Assembly: GCA_024274785.1 (NCBI GenBank)
Contig: JAJSAM010000027.1
Span: 40,376-104,375 of the forward strand
Direction: 5' to 3'
DNA from: Planctomycetota bacterium
GTDB lineage: Bacteria > Planctomycetota > JAJSAM01
Length of the DNA: 64,000 nt
Shown: piece by piece, positions 38,083 through 48,147 of the stretch
How the letters are laid out: every line of letters begins with the position of its first letter
Position numbering within the stretch: position 1 is the stretch's first letter
Position numbers and translations under genes: made by a program
Notes under the pieces: model-generated
What the model saw: only the letters and a program-made list of their open reading frames with translations
Told to the model about the DNA's origin: nothing
Databases searched by the model: none

Positions 38083-38823
38083 ATGACGCCAGGCCGCCTT
38101 ATCGCACTGGTCTTCGTGTGCCTGGCCGCCGCCATCCCCTCCTGCGACGGCGGCTCGAGCCGCTCCCGGGGGAGTGGATCGTCCGGGGAGCCGGAGACCC
38201 CCTACAAGCCCACCGTGAGCGAGACCTTCGGCGTGGCGGTGACGATCCTCCTCGACACTTCCGGTTCGATGGGCGACCGCGTTCCCGGCGGTGCCCGAAC
38301 CAAGGACGCGGCTGCCCGCGACGCCATCGAGAGCATGTTGAAGGCCACCGGAGAGTTCACGGCGGCCCATCCCGATCGCAAGGTCCGCGTCGCGCTGATG
38401 CACTTTGCCGGATCGGTTTCCGTGGATCTGCCGATCACGGACTACGACCCCGCGAAGGTGCAGGAGGCCCTCGCCCTCATTCCGTCGCCCGAAGGCCGGA
38501 CCGCCATCGGCGACAGCCTCGCCGAGGCGCGCCGGGAACTCTATCGATCCGGCTGCATGAGCAAGCACATCCTGGTGATCACCGATGGTGAGAACACGAC
38601 CGGAGTCGAGCCCGAGGACATGGCCCGGGAGATCCACCGCCGAAGTGACGGCCGCGTGAAGCTGCACTTCGTGGCGTTCGACACGGATCCGGAGAAGTTC
38701 CGGTTCCTCGAGGAGATCGGCGGCACCCTTCTCTCCGCCAGGGGCGAGACCCAACTCGAGGCGGCCTTGAAAGAGATCTACGAGGACAAGATCCTGGCTG
38801 AGGAGATGGCGGAAGAGGAGTGA
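38083..38823 (+). CDS. VWA-domain lipoprotein
   Basis: Lipobox-type AAIPSCDGG; VTILLDTSGSMGDR MIDAS; HILVITDGENTTG. Confidence 0.88.
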   Translation: MTPGRLIALVFVCLAAAIPSCDGGSSRSRGSGSSGEPETPYKPTVSETFGVAVTILLDTSGSMGDRVPGGARTKDAAARDAIESMLKATGEFTAAHPDRKVRVALMHFAGSVSVDLPITDYDPAKVQEALALIPSPEGRTAIGDSLAEARRELYRSGCMSKHILVITDGENTTGVEPEDMAREIHRRSDGRVKLHFVAFDTDPEKFRFLEEIGGTLLSARGETQLEAALKEIYEDKILAEEMAEEE

Positions 38824-38827
38824 GCCG

Positions 38828-39205
38828 CTACGGTTGCCACCGGAGAATTCGAAACCTGAAGGTCGGGTTCGTGGTCAGGTAATCCCGAACGAAATCGGTA
38901 ATCAGGATCGCATCCCCGCCCACGCTCCGAGCCTGCGCCTCGGCCATCTTCTGCAGCCTCTTCCACGGGACGAGCATCCCCGCGTCCGCGGTGCCGAGGC
39001 CGATGGCCGTGTGGGGGGGTGGTCCGATCTTCGCGTCGGGAAAGGCCTTGATCAACTCCACCGGAGCGGTGGTGGAAATGTAAACCTCGATCGGCCAGTC
39101 ACCCGGTCGTGGAGACAACGTATCTCCGGTCCGCTTCACGTCCGAGGAGGCGCAGCCGGCGAGGGCCACCAGTGCCATCAGAACTATCGGCGCGATCTCT
39201 TTCAT
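38828..39205 (-). CDS. hypothetical lipoprotein
   Basis: MKEIAPIVLMALVALAGCASSD lipobox. Confidence 0.6.
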   Translation of the reverse strand: MKEIAPIVLMALVALAGCASSDVKRTGDTLSPRPGDWPIEVYISTTAPVELIKAFPDAKIGPPPHTAIGLGTADAGMLVPWKRLQKMAEAQARSVGGDAILITDFVRDYLTTNPTFRFRILRWQP

Positions 39206-39504
39206 CGGTCTCCCTCCTCGCGCCTTGCCGGGCGGGCGCATCGGCGCTCTCCGTCCGGTAGTACTGACGTTCAGAATCTTCGCGGTGCACGCAGACTCTG
39301 CGTGACGCTCCCGGACCGCCGGCACGGTCGCCCGGAGGCCGACCCTCCATGGCGGCCGGGCCGCGCCGTGAGGTTATCCTTGCGCGGCTCCAGCGCCGTG
39401 AGACCGGACCCTCATCCGGAGTGTCGAGCTCCCTTCGGAGGGCGGCGCTCCCGGCGCAACGGGCGCACTTGTTCCCGGGCGAGCCCTTGTTTCCGGGCGA
39501 ACCC

Positions 39505-39954
39505 TCAGTTTGCGGCGGTTCGCTCCAGGTCCGCCGGGCCGGCCTCGAGGACCTTCAGCGGCATGTCCACCTCGAGGATCTTGCTGAGGTTCAGCTCGAG
39601 CGGCTGGGGGCCGAGTTCGATCTCTTCCCGGGTCATGCCGGTCACGCGGGCGACTTCCGGGGCCACGTTCACGAATTTCATGCCTTCGCCGCGGGGGTAG
39701 AGCAGGCCGCGCTCTTCGAAATCGAGGTCGAGGACCTTGTAGAGGTGATAGGTCTCTCCGAATTCTTCCGTCTTGAATTCGAAGACCTTGATGTAACCCA
39801 CGATGCCGTGGCGCTCGGATACGACCTTCTTGTAGGCGACGAGGTTGCCGACCCAGGGGTCGGCGCCCTCTGCATACGTATTCTCTTCGGTGGTCTTGCA
39901 GCCGGAGAAGATTGCCAGAATTGCCAGACCGAGAAGGAAGATGCGGATAGGCAT
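39505..39954 (-). CDS. hypothetical lipoprotein
   Basis: MPIRIFLLGLAILAIFSGCKTTE lipobox. Confidence 0.65.
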   Translation of the reverse strand: MPIRIFLLGLAILAIFSGCKTTEENTYAEGADPWVGNLVAYKKVVSERHGIVGYIKVFEFKTEEFGETYHLYKVLDLDFEERGLLYPRGEGMKFVNVAPEVARVTGMTREEIELGPQPLELNLSKILEVDMPLKVLEAGPADLERTAAN

Positions 39955-40074
39955 AGGGTTGTGTCCTCCGCAGGATGCCCGCGTAGCTGGCAAAGGATAC
40001 ATTCGGTGCGTGGGAGCGGGCAACTGTATTCCATGCCGCTCGGAGCCCGGTCGCCGGTGGGGGTGTCGTCGGAA

Positions 40075-40285
40075 GCCCGCCTTTCCCGCCAGGGCGCCCG
40101 CCGCGTTTCTTCATCCTCGGGATTCCCGCGGGCTGGATTCAGGATCGGGAGCATCGGAGGAGGCCGGCGTGGATGCAGCTCCAGGAAGACCGACGATGCG
40201 ATGCGACAGCATCTCTGAGGAGGTCGGACGCTGTGTTGCGCTGCGACCGCCCCCCAGATCGCGTGCCCTGGTGGGAAAGGCGGGT
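40075..40285. repeat. MITE-like element copy A
   Basis: TIRs gcccgcctttcccgccagggcgc (40075-40097) and gtgccctggtgggaaaggcgggt (40263-40285), 20/23 match as inverted repeats; interior matches copies near 45.9-46.1 kb and 61.7 kb. Confidence 0.75.
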
Positions 40286-40297
40286 TAGGATCTTCGC

Positions 40298-42238
40298 ATG
40301 AACGTGGCGGACGTCCTTGGTCCCGGAGGAGTGGTTTCGCGCCGGCTCCCCCACTACGAACATCGCCCCGAGCAGCTTCAGATGGGGGAGCGCGTCGAAG
40401 AGTGCATCGCCGCGAGCCGCCACCTGCTGATCGAGGCCGGAACCGGCGTCGGCAAGTCCTTCGCCTATCTCGTCCCGGCGATCCTCAGCGCGGCCGGGTC
40501 GACCGACAAGGTGGTCATCGCCACCCACACCATCGCGCTGCAGGAACAGCTTATCGAGAAGGACATCCCGTTCCTCTCCGGGATTCTGCCCGCGGAGTTC
40601 TCGGTGGTTCTCGCCAAGGGACGTCGCAACTACCTGTGCCGTCGCCGATTACAGGCAACCGCCGCCGAGGATCGGGCGCTCTTCGAATTCAAGACGGACA
40701 TCGACGAACTGAACCGGATTGTGGTCTGGGCCCGCGATACCGAGGAAGGAACCCTGCAGGACCTCGATTTCGCCCCGCGCGAGGGGGTCTGGAGCAAGGT
40801 CTCCGCGGAAGTCGGCACCTGCCTCGGCCGAAACTGCGATTTCCGGGACTCCTGCCACTTTCAGATGGCGAGGCAGCGCCTCCAGAGGGCCAACGTGGTT
40901 ATCGCCAACCATGCGCTGCTCTTTTCGGATCTCGCGCTGCGGGCCGATGGAGCCAACCTGCTGCCGGATTACAGCATCCTCGTGATCGACGAGGCACACG
41001 AGGTGGAGAACACCGCCGCGGACCACTTCGGCATTCGCATCACCGAGGGCCGCGTCCGCTATCTTCTCGGAAACCTGGTGGGGCGGGGGAAGAGAGGCCT
41101 GCTGTCCGCGGCCGGCGCGAGCACCGAGGCGATGGCGCTGGTCCAGAGCGCGAAGGCCGAGGCGGACATCTTCTTTCACTCGATCCGCGAGTGGGCGAAG
41201 TACAGCGCTCCCCGAAACCTCCGCGTCATGAAGACGGAGATCGTTCCGGACGTGCTCTCGGAGGAGTTGGCCGGGCTGTCCCGGCGGCTCCAGGGTGAGG
41301 CCGAGGAGTGCGAGAAGAAGGACCTTGCGATTGAAATCGCCGCCCGGGCCGGACAATGCGACCTCATCGCCACGGGGATCCGCGCCTTCCTCGCCCAGGA
41401 CCTCGAGGGGCAGGTCTACTGGGTGGAGAACGACCTGGACGGCCGCCGCACCGGACTCCATTCCGCCCCGATCCGCGTCGGCAAGGACCTCGACGAACAG
41501 CTCTTTCAGAAGACCGCCTCGGTGATCCTGACCTCGGCCACGTTGACGATCGGTCAGTCGAACTCCTTCTCTTTCATGCGCGATCGCCTGGGACTGATCG
41601 ACGCGGAGGAAGTCTCCCTCGGCTCCCCCTTCGACTTCCATCGCCAGGCGCGGATTACGCTGCCGCTTCGCATGCCGGACCCGCGTTCCGGCCAGGGTTT
41701 CACCGAAGCGGTGGCGCGGGAGGTCACCAGGGCGGTGTTTCGCAGTGACGGCCGGGCGTTCGTCCTTTTCACGAGTTACCGCATGCTCGACCAGGTATAC
41801 GGTCTGGTCCGCGACGAGATCGAGGATCGAGGCTACCGGCTGCTCCGGCAGGGCGGCGGCCTCCCGCGCGGCAAGCTTCTCAGCGTGTTCCGCGACGACG
41901 TCACCTCGATCCTCTTCGGCACCGACTCCTTCTGGCAGGGCGTCGATGTGCCCGGCGAGTCGCTCTCCCACGTGATCATCACGAAGCTCCCCTTCGAGGT
42001 GCCGGACCGCCCCCTGATCGAGGCGCGCACGAAGGACATCGACGCCGGCGGGGGCAACTCCTTCATGGACTACTCGCTCCCTCGCGCGGTGCTCCGCCTG
42101 AAGCAGGGCTTTGGCCGCCTGATCCGCAATCACGACGACCACGGCGAGGTGACCATCCTCGACCCGCGGGTCACGACGAAGCGCTACGGCCGGATTTTCA
42201 TCGATTCACTCCCGGAGTGCGAGGTGCGAAGAGAGTAG
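40298..42238 (+). CDS. DinG-family ATP-dependent DNA helicase
   Basis: LLIEAGTGVGKSFAYLVPAI, VIDEAHEVENTAADHF, FGTDSFWQGVDVPGE, QGFGRLIRN. Confidence 0.92.
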   Translation: MNVADVLGPGGVVSRRLPHYEHRPEQLQMGERVEECIAASRHLLIEAGTGVGKSFAYLVPAILSAAGSTDKVVIATHTIALQEQLIEKDIPFLSGILPAEFSVVLAKGRRNYLCRRRLQATAAEDRALFEFKTDIDELNRIVVWARDTEEGTLQDLDFAPREGVWSKVSAEVGTCLGRNCDFRDSCHFQMARQRLQRANVVIANHALLFSDLALRADGANLLPDYSILVIDEAHEVENTAADHFGIRITEGRVRYLLGNLVGRGKRGLLSAAGASTEAMALVQSAKAEADIFFHSIREWAKYSAPRNLRVMKTEIVPDVLSEELAGLSRRLQGEAEECEKKDLAIEIAARAGQCDLIATGIRAFLAQDLEGQVYWVENDLDGRRTGLHSAPIRVGKDLDEQLFQKTASVILTSATLTIGQSNSFSFMRDRLGLIDAEEVSLGSPFDFHRQARITLPLRMPDPRSGQGFTEAVAREVTRAVFRSDGRAFVLFTSYRMLDQVYGLVRDEIEDRGYRLLRQGGGLPRGKLLSVFRDDVTSILFGTDSFWQGVDVPGESLSHVIITKLPFEVPDRPLIEARTKDIDAGGGNSFMDYSLPRAVLRLKQGFGRLIRNHDDHGEVTILDPRVTTKRYGRIFIDSLPECEVRRE

Positions 42239-42278
42239 GACCGGGACCGCCCCGCCTCTCTCGACCTTTCCCGCCCGA

Positions 42279-43526
42279 TCACTCCTCGTGCCTGCGCACC
42301 CCGACCCCGATGACCAGTCCTTTCAGCGTATCCGGAAAGACCTTCCGGTTGGCGTCGGCGACGCCGTCGAAGACGAAGCCGCCCTTGCGGGGCTCCGCTT
42401 CGTTCGTGGGGTTGTTCACGAACTCGGAGAAGCCGGACGGGACTTCCTCACTGTAATAGAACTGCATGGTGGTGAGCTTGCCGTTCGAATCCAGACCCAG
42501 CAGGACCACGCGGATGCCGGCGGCGGGTTTGCGGTCCGGGTTTTGCACGGTGAAGCGCTCACCCACGGGTACGCCGAACTTGGTGATCTGCCGGGCCTTG
42601 AGGACGCGCATGCGCTCCAGCAAGGAGGCATTCCGCTCCGCCCTGGCTCGCGCCCTGGCGTCGAGATCGACCGCCGCCACCTCCTTGATCGACACCTCGT
42701 ATCCGATCGACGCCTTGCGCAGGGGAAGATCGAACGTGTGGTAGATCGTACGTCCCGGCAGGATCACGGATTCCGGTCCCGGCGCCACTTCGCTGCCGGC
42801 CGCCTCGCGGTCTTGCGTGAGGGCCACTTCGAGGGTGGTCACGACCAGAGGCTTCGGGGAGACGTTTTTCATCTCCACCAGGAAGGACCGGAAAGAGGGT
42901 GTCTTGATGATCCCGGTCACGTCCTTGTAGCCCTGGCAGAAGATGCTGGTCACCGCGGAGAGAACGACGTCCGACGGCAACGCCTTTTCGGGCGCGGCGG
43001 GGACCGGGGCTGCGGGGCGAGGTGGTGCTGCCGGCGCCGCCCCCGGTCCGATCTTTCTGACCGCCGAGGCGGCGATCATGCGGACATCCTCGTCCGGGTC
43101 GGCAGAGAGCGCGCGCAGGGCCGGGAGCGCCGATCGGGCCGCCGCTCCCAACTGCCCCAGGGTCTTCGCGGCCTGCATCCGGACGAAGGGGTCGTCGTCG
43201 CTGAGCTTCCCGACCAGCGCTGCCACCCGTGGGTCGGGCCCCGCTTCGATCTTGCGGATGGCGTTCGCCGCGACCATGCGGACATCCTCGTCGGGGTCGT
43301 TGGCCAGCGCCTTCAGGGCTGGAATCGTCGAACGCGCCGTCGGCCCCATCCGGCCGAGTTCCTTCGCCGCTTTCATCCGAACGATGGGGTCCGGGTTCTT
43401 CAATTGCTCGACCAGCCCCGGGAGGGCCGCCTCGTCGGCGTTCGCCGGGATGGGGTGGAGAGCGAAGGGGGCGCAGGCGAGCACCAGCATCGCCAGCACC
43501 ATGACCTGCTGTTTCGTTCGGGACAT
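42279..43526 (-). CDS. secreted HEAT-repeat protein
   Basis: Signal peptide; repeats IVRMKAAKELGRMGPTARSTIPALKALANDPDEDVRMVAANAIRKI. Confidence 0.8.
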   Translation of the reverse strand: MSRTKQQVMVLAMLVLACAPFALHPIPANADEAALPGLVEQLKNPDPIVRMKAAKELGRMGPTARSTIPALKALANDPDEDVRMVAANAIRKIEAGPDPRVAALVGKLSDDDPFVRMQAAKTLGQLGAAARSALPALRALSADPDEDVRMIAASAVRKIGPGAAPAAPPRPAAPVPAAPEKALPSDVVLSAVTSIFCQGYKDVTGIIKTPSFRSFLVEMKNVSPKPLVVTTLEVALTQDREAAGSEVAPGPESVILPGRTIYHTFDLPLRKASIGYEVSIKEVAAVDLDARARARAERNASLLERMRVLKARQITKFGVPVGERFTVQNPDRKPAAGIRVVLLGLDSNGKLTTMQFYYSEEVPSGFSEFVNNPTNEAEPRKGGFVFDGVADANRKVFPDTLKGLVIGVGVRRHEE

Positions 43527-43726
43527 GCCAGTTCCTCCCGTGCCGTGCGGCAGGAGAGAGACTACCGTCGAGGCGGGAGGCGGTCAACGGCGGGGGGGGA
43601 GGCCGGTACGCTTCGTCGGACTCGGTGATTTCGCAAGCGGGCCCCCGGAGCGCAGATCGCTTTTCTGGAACGGCATCGGAGCTCTCGCGTAAGAACCCAT
43701 GACCGAGTACCCGGAAGGAGTCCACG

Positions 43727-45250
43727 ATGCGCCATCTATACGCCCTGTTCGCCCTGATCGTGGTGGGCCTGCTTCTCGCCTGTTCCGGACCGACGGCCGA
43801 TTCCGGGCCGAAGCGGATCGCCTGGAACGTCGAGGTGCCCCAGAGCACCGAGCTCGCCGGCCGGGAGGTGACCGAACTGACCAGTGGGCCCTGGGTCGTG
43901 CGGAAGACCGTCTCTTCGGCGTCTGATTCCAGTCGTCGTCGGGGAACTGCGGGGAGTGCCGTCGCGACCGTGGCCGAGCCGATGGACAAGTTGATGGATC
44001 TCGATGACAGTGCCCCCGCCGGTGCTCCGGCACGCGCCGCGGACGCGGGCTCGACCGGCCGGGATCGGGGCGACGACGCGCACGAGGCGCCGGCGAAGGT
44101 GGAAGCCGTCGCCGGGGAGGGCACCATCGCCGGCGGCAAGAGGCGTCTCGAGGCTCACGGTGGGGGAGCGCGCCCGCGTTCACGGCAGTCCGCCCCGGCG
44201 CTCAAGGCGGGCACGACCGACGACAACGAGAAGTACGAGGCTTTCCTGAAATTCACCGCCGAGTGGGGGGATCGGGAAGACACCGCGGGGCTCTACGACG
44301 AACTCGACGTGGCCGACCGGATGTACATCGAGGTGGTGAACGGAGAGGGTGCGGTGGTCCCCGCGGCGAGAGTGCAGGTGGTCGACATCGCGAACGATCG
44401 CACTATCCTCTCCGGCACCACCTACGGCGACGGCCGGGTGCCCTTCTACCCGCATCTCGATGCGGAGCCGACCTCCTTCGTCGATTCGACCCCCCCGAAG
44501 TACCTGGTGGAGGTCAACGCGGGGCTGTCGCGGCGCCGGGTGGAGTGGGACGGCACGTCCGATCTGACGGTGAAGGTCGAGGAGAAGGAGCCGATCAGTG
44601 AACCGGTAAAGCTCGACGTCCTCTTCCTGATCGACACCACCGGCTCCATGAACGATGAGATCGATCGCATCAAGGACTCGCTGCTCTCGATGACGGACAA
44701 GCTGAAGTCGATGGAGCGGGAGTTCGACCTTCGCTACGCGGCGGTGCTCTACCGGGACATCGGCGACGACTACGTGACGAAGGCGCACCCGTTCACGAGT
44801 GATATCCGGGCGTTCGACGCGGCCCTCGCGACGATCCGGGCGAATGGAGGCGGGGACGGTCCCGAATCGCTGAACCAGGGCGTGGCCGAGGCGGTGGGCC
44901 GGGCCGACTGGCGCGAAGGCGCCGCCAAGGTGATGTTCCTCATCGCCGACGCTCCGCCCCACATGGACTACGACGGCGACATTCCCTACGGCGAGAGCCT
45001 GAAGGCCGCCCTGGCCGAGGGCATTCGGATCCACTCCGTCGCCGCGAGTGGGCTGACCCCGGTGGGCACCCTGGTCTTCCGCCAGATCGCCCAGTTCACC
45101 CGCGGCAAGTTCATCTTCATCGAGTACGGCGGCGTCGCGGCGACGGCGAAGTCCCACGGCGTCACGGGCCAGGTGAAGAGTAACAACCTGGACGACATCC
45201 TCTTCGAGCAGATCCGGGAAGAGGTGGCGCGTTGGGGGAGGCCGGAGTAG
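43727..45250 (+). CDS. VWA-domain lipoprotein
   Basis: Lipobox LLLACSGPT; DVLFLIDTTGSMNDEIDRI MIDAS; VMFLIADAPPHMDY. Confidence 0.88.
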   Translation: MRHLYALFALIVVGLLLACSGPTADSGPKRIAWNVEVPQSTELAGREVTELTSGPWVVRKTVSSASDSSRRRGTAGSAVATVAEPMDKLMDLDDSAPAGAPARAADAGSTGRDRGDDAHEAPAKVEAVAGEGTIAGGKRRLEAHGGGARPRSRQSAPALKAGTTDDNEKYEAFLKFTAEWGDREDTAGLYDELDVADRMYIEVVNGEGAVVPAARVQVVDIANDRTILSGTTYGDGRVPFYPHLDAEPTSFVDSTPPKYLVEVNAGLSRRRVEWDGTSDLTVKVEEKEPISEPVKLDVLFLIDTTGSMNDEIDRIKDSLLSMTDKLKSMEREFDLRYAAVLYRDIGDDYVTKAHPFTSDIRAFDAALATIRANGGGDGPESLNQGVAEAVGRADWREGAAKVMFLIADAPPHMDYDGDIPYGESLKAALAEGIRIHSVAASGLTPVGTLVFRQIAQFTRGKFIFIEYGGVAATAKSHGVTGQVKSNNLDDILFEQIREEVARWGRPE

Positions 45251-45652
45251 CAGCGCGACGCAGGCTGAACTCCCCTTGCGCTTCGGAGGGTCGAGCGCTG
45301 TCTCGACCAGTCACCAGGCAGCACCGTCCGCGGTCGTCCCGCCTGTGCCGGAAAACCGTACCGCACTCCACTCAGGGCTCGTCTGGCAAACAAGTGCGAC
45401 CGTTGCACCGAGAGCGCCGCAGGTATTTCCAGGCGGGCCCTCACCTCGAGACGCGGGTTTCCTTTCCGGGGTTGGGCGACGGGCGGTTTGGTCTCGCAGT
45501 GGGCGGACGACTTGCCGGCACAGGCGCAGCTTCCGGGGAAGATGGTCGAGTGGGTGTGGTCGGGACGGCGCCCGACCCTCCGATGAGAATCCGGGCCTTC
45601 GATGGGGGAGGAACGGGATCGACCTGAGTGGCGTTGACACCTCCTCAGCGGG

Positions 45653-45901
45653 CTAGCCGCCTCCGATTCTGGGGAAGAGCGAGAGCACATCGCCTTCCTC
45701 GAGGGCGGAGTCCATCTTTCCGTGGCGTCCGTTCAACAGGATGATCCCGACGGCGAGGCGGTCCTCATCGATCTCCAGGCTCTTGATGACATCCCCGACC
45801 ACCGCGCCGTCGGGGACCTCCCTTTCGCGGTCCGCGAAGCGTCCTTCACGATACTGCGCGAAGAGCCTGATGGTGATGGTGAAGTAGCCCGCCTTTCTCA
45901 T
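45653..45901 (-). CDS. MoaD/ThiS-like sulfur carrier protein
   Basis: Beta-grasp-like ITIRLFAQYREGR...VGIILLNGRHGKMDSALEEGDVLSLFPRIGGG with C-terminal GG. Confidence 0.85.
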   Translation of the reverse strand: MRKAGYFTITIRLFAQYREGRFADREREVPDGAVVGDVIKSLEIDEDRLAVGIILLNGRHGKMDSALEEGDVLSLFPRIGGG

Positions 45902-46118
45902 GAGGGCACACGATCTGAGGGGCGGTCGCGGCGCATCGCGGCGTCAGACCTCCTCCGAGATGGGAAGGCGTCGCGTCGTCGGTCTTCCTGGCGCTGCATC
46001 CACGCCTGCCTCCTCAGATACGCCTCGTCACCGCAGCAGCCCGCCAGGACGCAACCCATCCTCTGATGGATTCCACCGCACCAGAAACGCGGCGCGCGCC
46101 CTCACGAGAAAAGCGGGC
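45887..46118. repeat. MITE-like element copy B (reverse orientation relative to A)
   Basis: TIRs gcccgcctttctcatgagggcac (45887-45909) and gcgccctcacgagaaaagcgggc (46096-46118), 20/23; interior reverse complement aligns with copy A. Confidence 0.75.
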
Positions 46119-46120
46119 TG

Positions 46121-46180
46121 CCGCCTTTCTCATGAGGGCACACGATCTGAGGGGCGGTCGCGGCGCATCGCGGCGTCAGA
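46121..46180. repeat. partial MITE copy, perfect 60-bp direct repeat of 45889-45948
   Basis: ccgcctttctcatgagggcacacgatctgaggggcggtcgcggcgcatcgcggcgtcaga present identically at both positions (offset 232). Confidence 0.95.
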
Positions 46181-47912
46181 AGTCCCAGAATCCGTCGATC
46201 TCCTCGGGGGTGAAGTCCCACACCACGTCGTGCGGAGGGAGCGTTTCATAGGTCATGAACTCCGGCAGCCGGTCATGCGCGCTGTTCAACCCGGCCCTCA
46301 AGTTGAATTCGCGTTCAGTCCTCAGGATGCGCTTTCCCAGTTCCATGACGTTGCTGAAGTCGAGCTCGATGCCGAACCGGGCGTTGATCATGTCGATGAG
46401 GGCGGGCATGCATTCCGGATCGTCGAGAATCGGGAAAGCGACGAAGATGCACATGCCGGTGCTGTCGATGGCCGCGGTTGAAATCTGGAGATTCCTCGAC
46501 AGCTCGATCTGTCCTTCCTTCCCGAGAGGGTCGAGGTGCCCTCCGACGCCCAGGATGTTCGTGGCCACGGCGTATCCCGCCGTGTGGTCGGCGCCCATCG
46601 GGTTGGTCGCGAAGGTAATGCCCTGGCCCTTGACGGCTCGCGGTTCATAGGCGGTGATGCCCTGGTTCTTCACCACCGGTACCCTGACGAGTCCGTAGAG
46701 CCTGCCGAGATTGCCAACGCCTCCGCCGATGATACGCCCCAGCGGAGTTCCGTTCGCGAGGTCGTCCTGGATGATCCTGAGGGCCGCTTCCCCATCGCCG
46801 TAGTCGAGGATGCCCGCATCCACGGCAAGGCCCAGGGTGATGCCGGTTTCGATCGAATCGACGCCGAGATCGTCCATGACGTTGTCGATCCTGGCAATCA
46901 TGTCGAGATCGCTGATTCCCATGTGCGCGCCGAGTGACCAGATGGTCTCGTACTCGAACCCCGAGGTGACGTACTTCCCGTCTTCGTCGTTGTAGGTCTG
47001 GGAGCATCGAATCACGCATCCGCGATGGCATCCGTGAGCCGTATCGCCCTCGCGTTCGGTGATCAGTCGGGCCATGCGCTCGCCGGAAATCTGCTCCGCG
47101 AAATCACACTCGCCGCTCCGGAAGTTGCGGGTAGGAAGGCCACCGGCTTCGCTGAGGATGTTGACGAGGATGGCGGTTCCAAACGCTTTCAGTCCTTCTC
47201 CGGCCACGGGGTGCGCGAGGATGGCGTGCATGAACTTCTTGTTGGCGGCCTTGAGTTTCCCGGGGTCGGAGATACTCACTTCGTCATCGGGGCCCGCTTC
47301 GACCGTGATGCACTTGACCTTCTTGGCGCCCATCACCGCGCCAAGACCTCCGCGACCGTGGCTTCGCAGCTTGCCGTTCGGATCCCGGACGGAGATGTTC
47401 GCGACCAGCATCTTCATCTCGCCGGCACGGCCGATGGTCATGACCGCCGCCTTGTTGCCGACCTTCTCCGCCATGATGTCCAGAACTTCGAAGTTGTTCT
47501 TCCCCACCAGCTCCGGGACTCGCGTGATCTCGACGTTCTCCCTGGTCACGTGCAGGTGATAGAAGGTGGAATCGTCTTCGGGGAGCCCCTCGATGATCAG
47601 CGCCTTGACTCCGAGCCTGGCGAGAATGGCGGCGCTGGTTCCTCCCGCGTTGCTCTCCTTGATGCCGCCGGTGAGTGGGCTCTTGGCGCCGCAGGAGCAC
47701 CGTCCGGAGTCGGTCGCCCCGGTCCCGGAAAGCATCCCGGGCGCGAAGACCAGCTTGTTTCGCGGGCCCAGGGGGTGACACTCCGGGTTGACTTCCTCAG
47801 CGACGATCGTGGAGGTGAGTCCACGTCCTCCCAGCCCCTGCCATGCTTCGGGCACATCCTCGATCTCGAAGCTCAGGTTCGACATGTCCACGCGATAGAT
47901 CCGGTCTGACAT
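46176..47912 (-). CDS. aldehyde:ferredoxin oxidoreductase family (tungsten/molybdopterin)
   Basis: LGGRGLTSTIVAEEVNPECHPLGPRNKLVFAPGMLSGTG, SGRCSCGAKSPLTGGIKESNAGG, GRGGLGAVMGAKKVKCI. Confidence 0.93.
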   Translation of the reverse strand: MSDRIYRVDMSNLSFEIEDVPEAWQGLGGRGLTSTIVAEEVNPECHPLGPRNKLVFAPGMLSGTGATDSGRCSCGAKSPLTGGIKESNAGGTSAAILARLGVKALIIEGLPEDDSTFYHLHVTRENVEITRVPELVGKNNFEVLDIMAEKVGNKAAVMTIGRAGEMKMLVANISVRDPNGKLRSHGRGGLGAVMGAKKVKCITVEAGPDDEVSISDPGKLKAANKKFMHAILAHPVAGEGLKAFGTAILVNILSEAGGLPTRNFRSGECDFAEQISGERMARLITEREGDTAHGCHRGCVIRCSQTYNDEDGKYVTSGFEYETIWSLGAHMGISDLDMIARIDNVMDDLGVDSIETGITLGLAVDAGILDYGDGEAALRIIQDDLANGTPLGRIIGGGVGNLGRLYGLVRVPVVKNQGITAYEPRAVKGQGITFATNPMGADHTAGYAVATNILGVGGHLDPLGKEGQIELSRNLQISTAAIDSTGMCIFVAFPILDDPECMPALIDMINARFGIELDFSNVMELGKRILRTEREFNLRAGLNSAHDRLPEFMTYETLPPHDVVWDFTPEEIDGFWDF

Positions 47913-48147
47913 CACGTTGCCCCTTCCTTGTGTCTCCGCCGGGATGATGGCGCGAAGGCAGAGCCCTCCGGTGAGCCGTGTCCTGCCATGGCGCCCCCTC
48001 GTACGAACCTCTCGATGGTAGTGCGAAGTGGTGCCATTCGGCAAGGGTGCGGTTCGGCGTGGGGAGTGTCTGGATCCTCGAGATTCGAAGCGGCCGGCGT
48101 CGATTCCGACACCGGCCGCTCCTGGTCACTGCTCCGACCCTCTGGTC

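Noticed and set aside
45251-45650. ORFs between the VWA gene and the MoaD-like gene
   Set aside because: Short overlapping frames on both strands, low-complexity Arg/Pro-rich composition, no start-site or domain support.
46121-46180. 60-bp direct repeats considered as a CRISPR or tandem array
   Set aside because: Only two identical units, 232 bp apart, with TIRs: better explained by a MITE end duplication; no CRISPR-like regular spacing or cas genes in the window.
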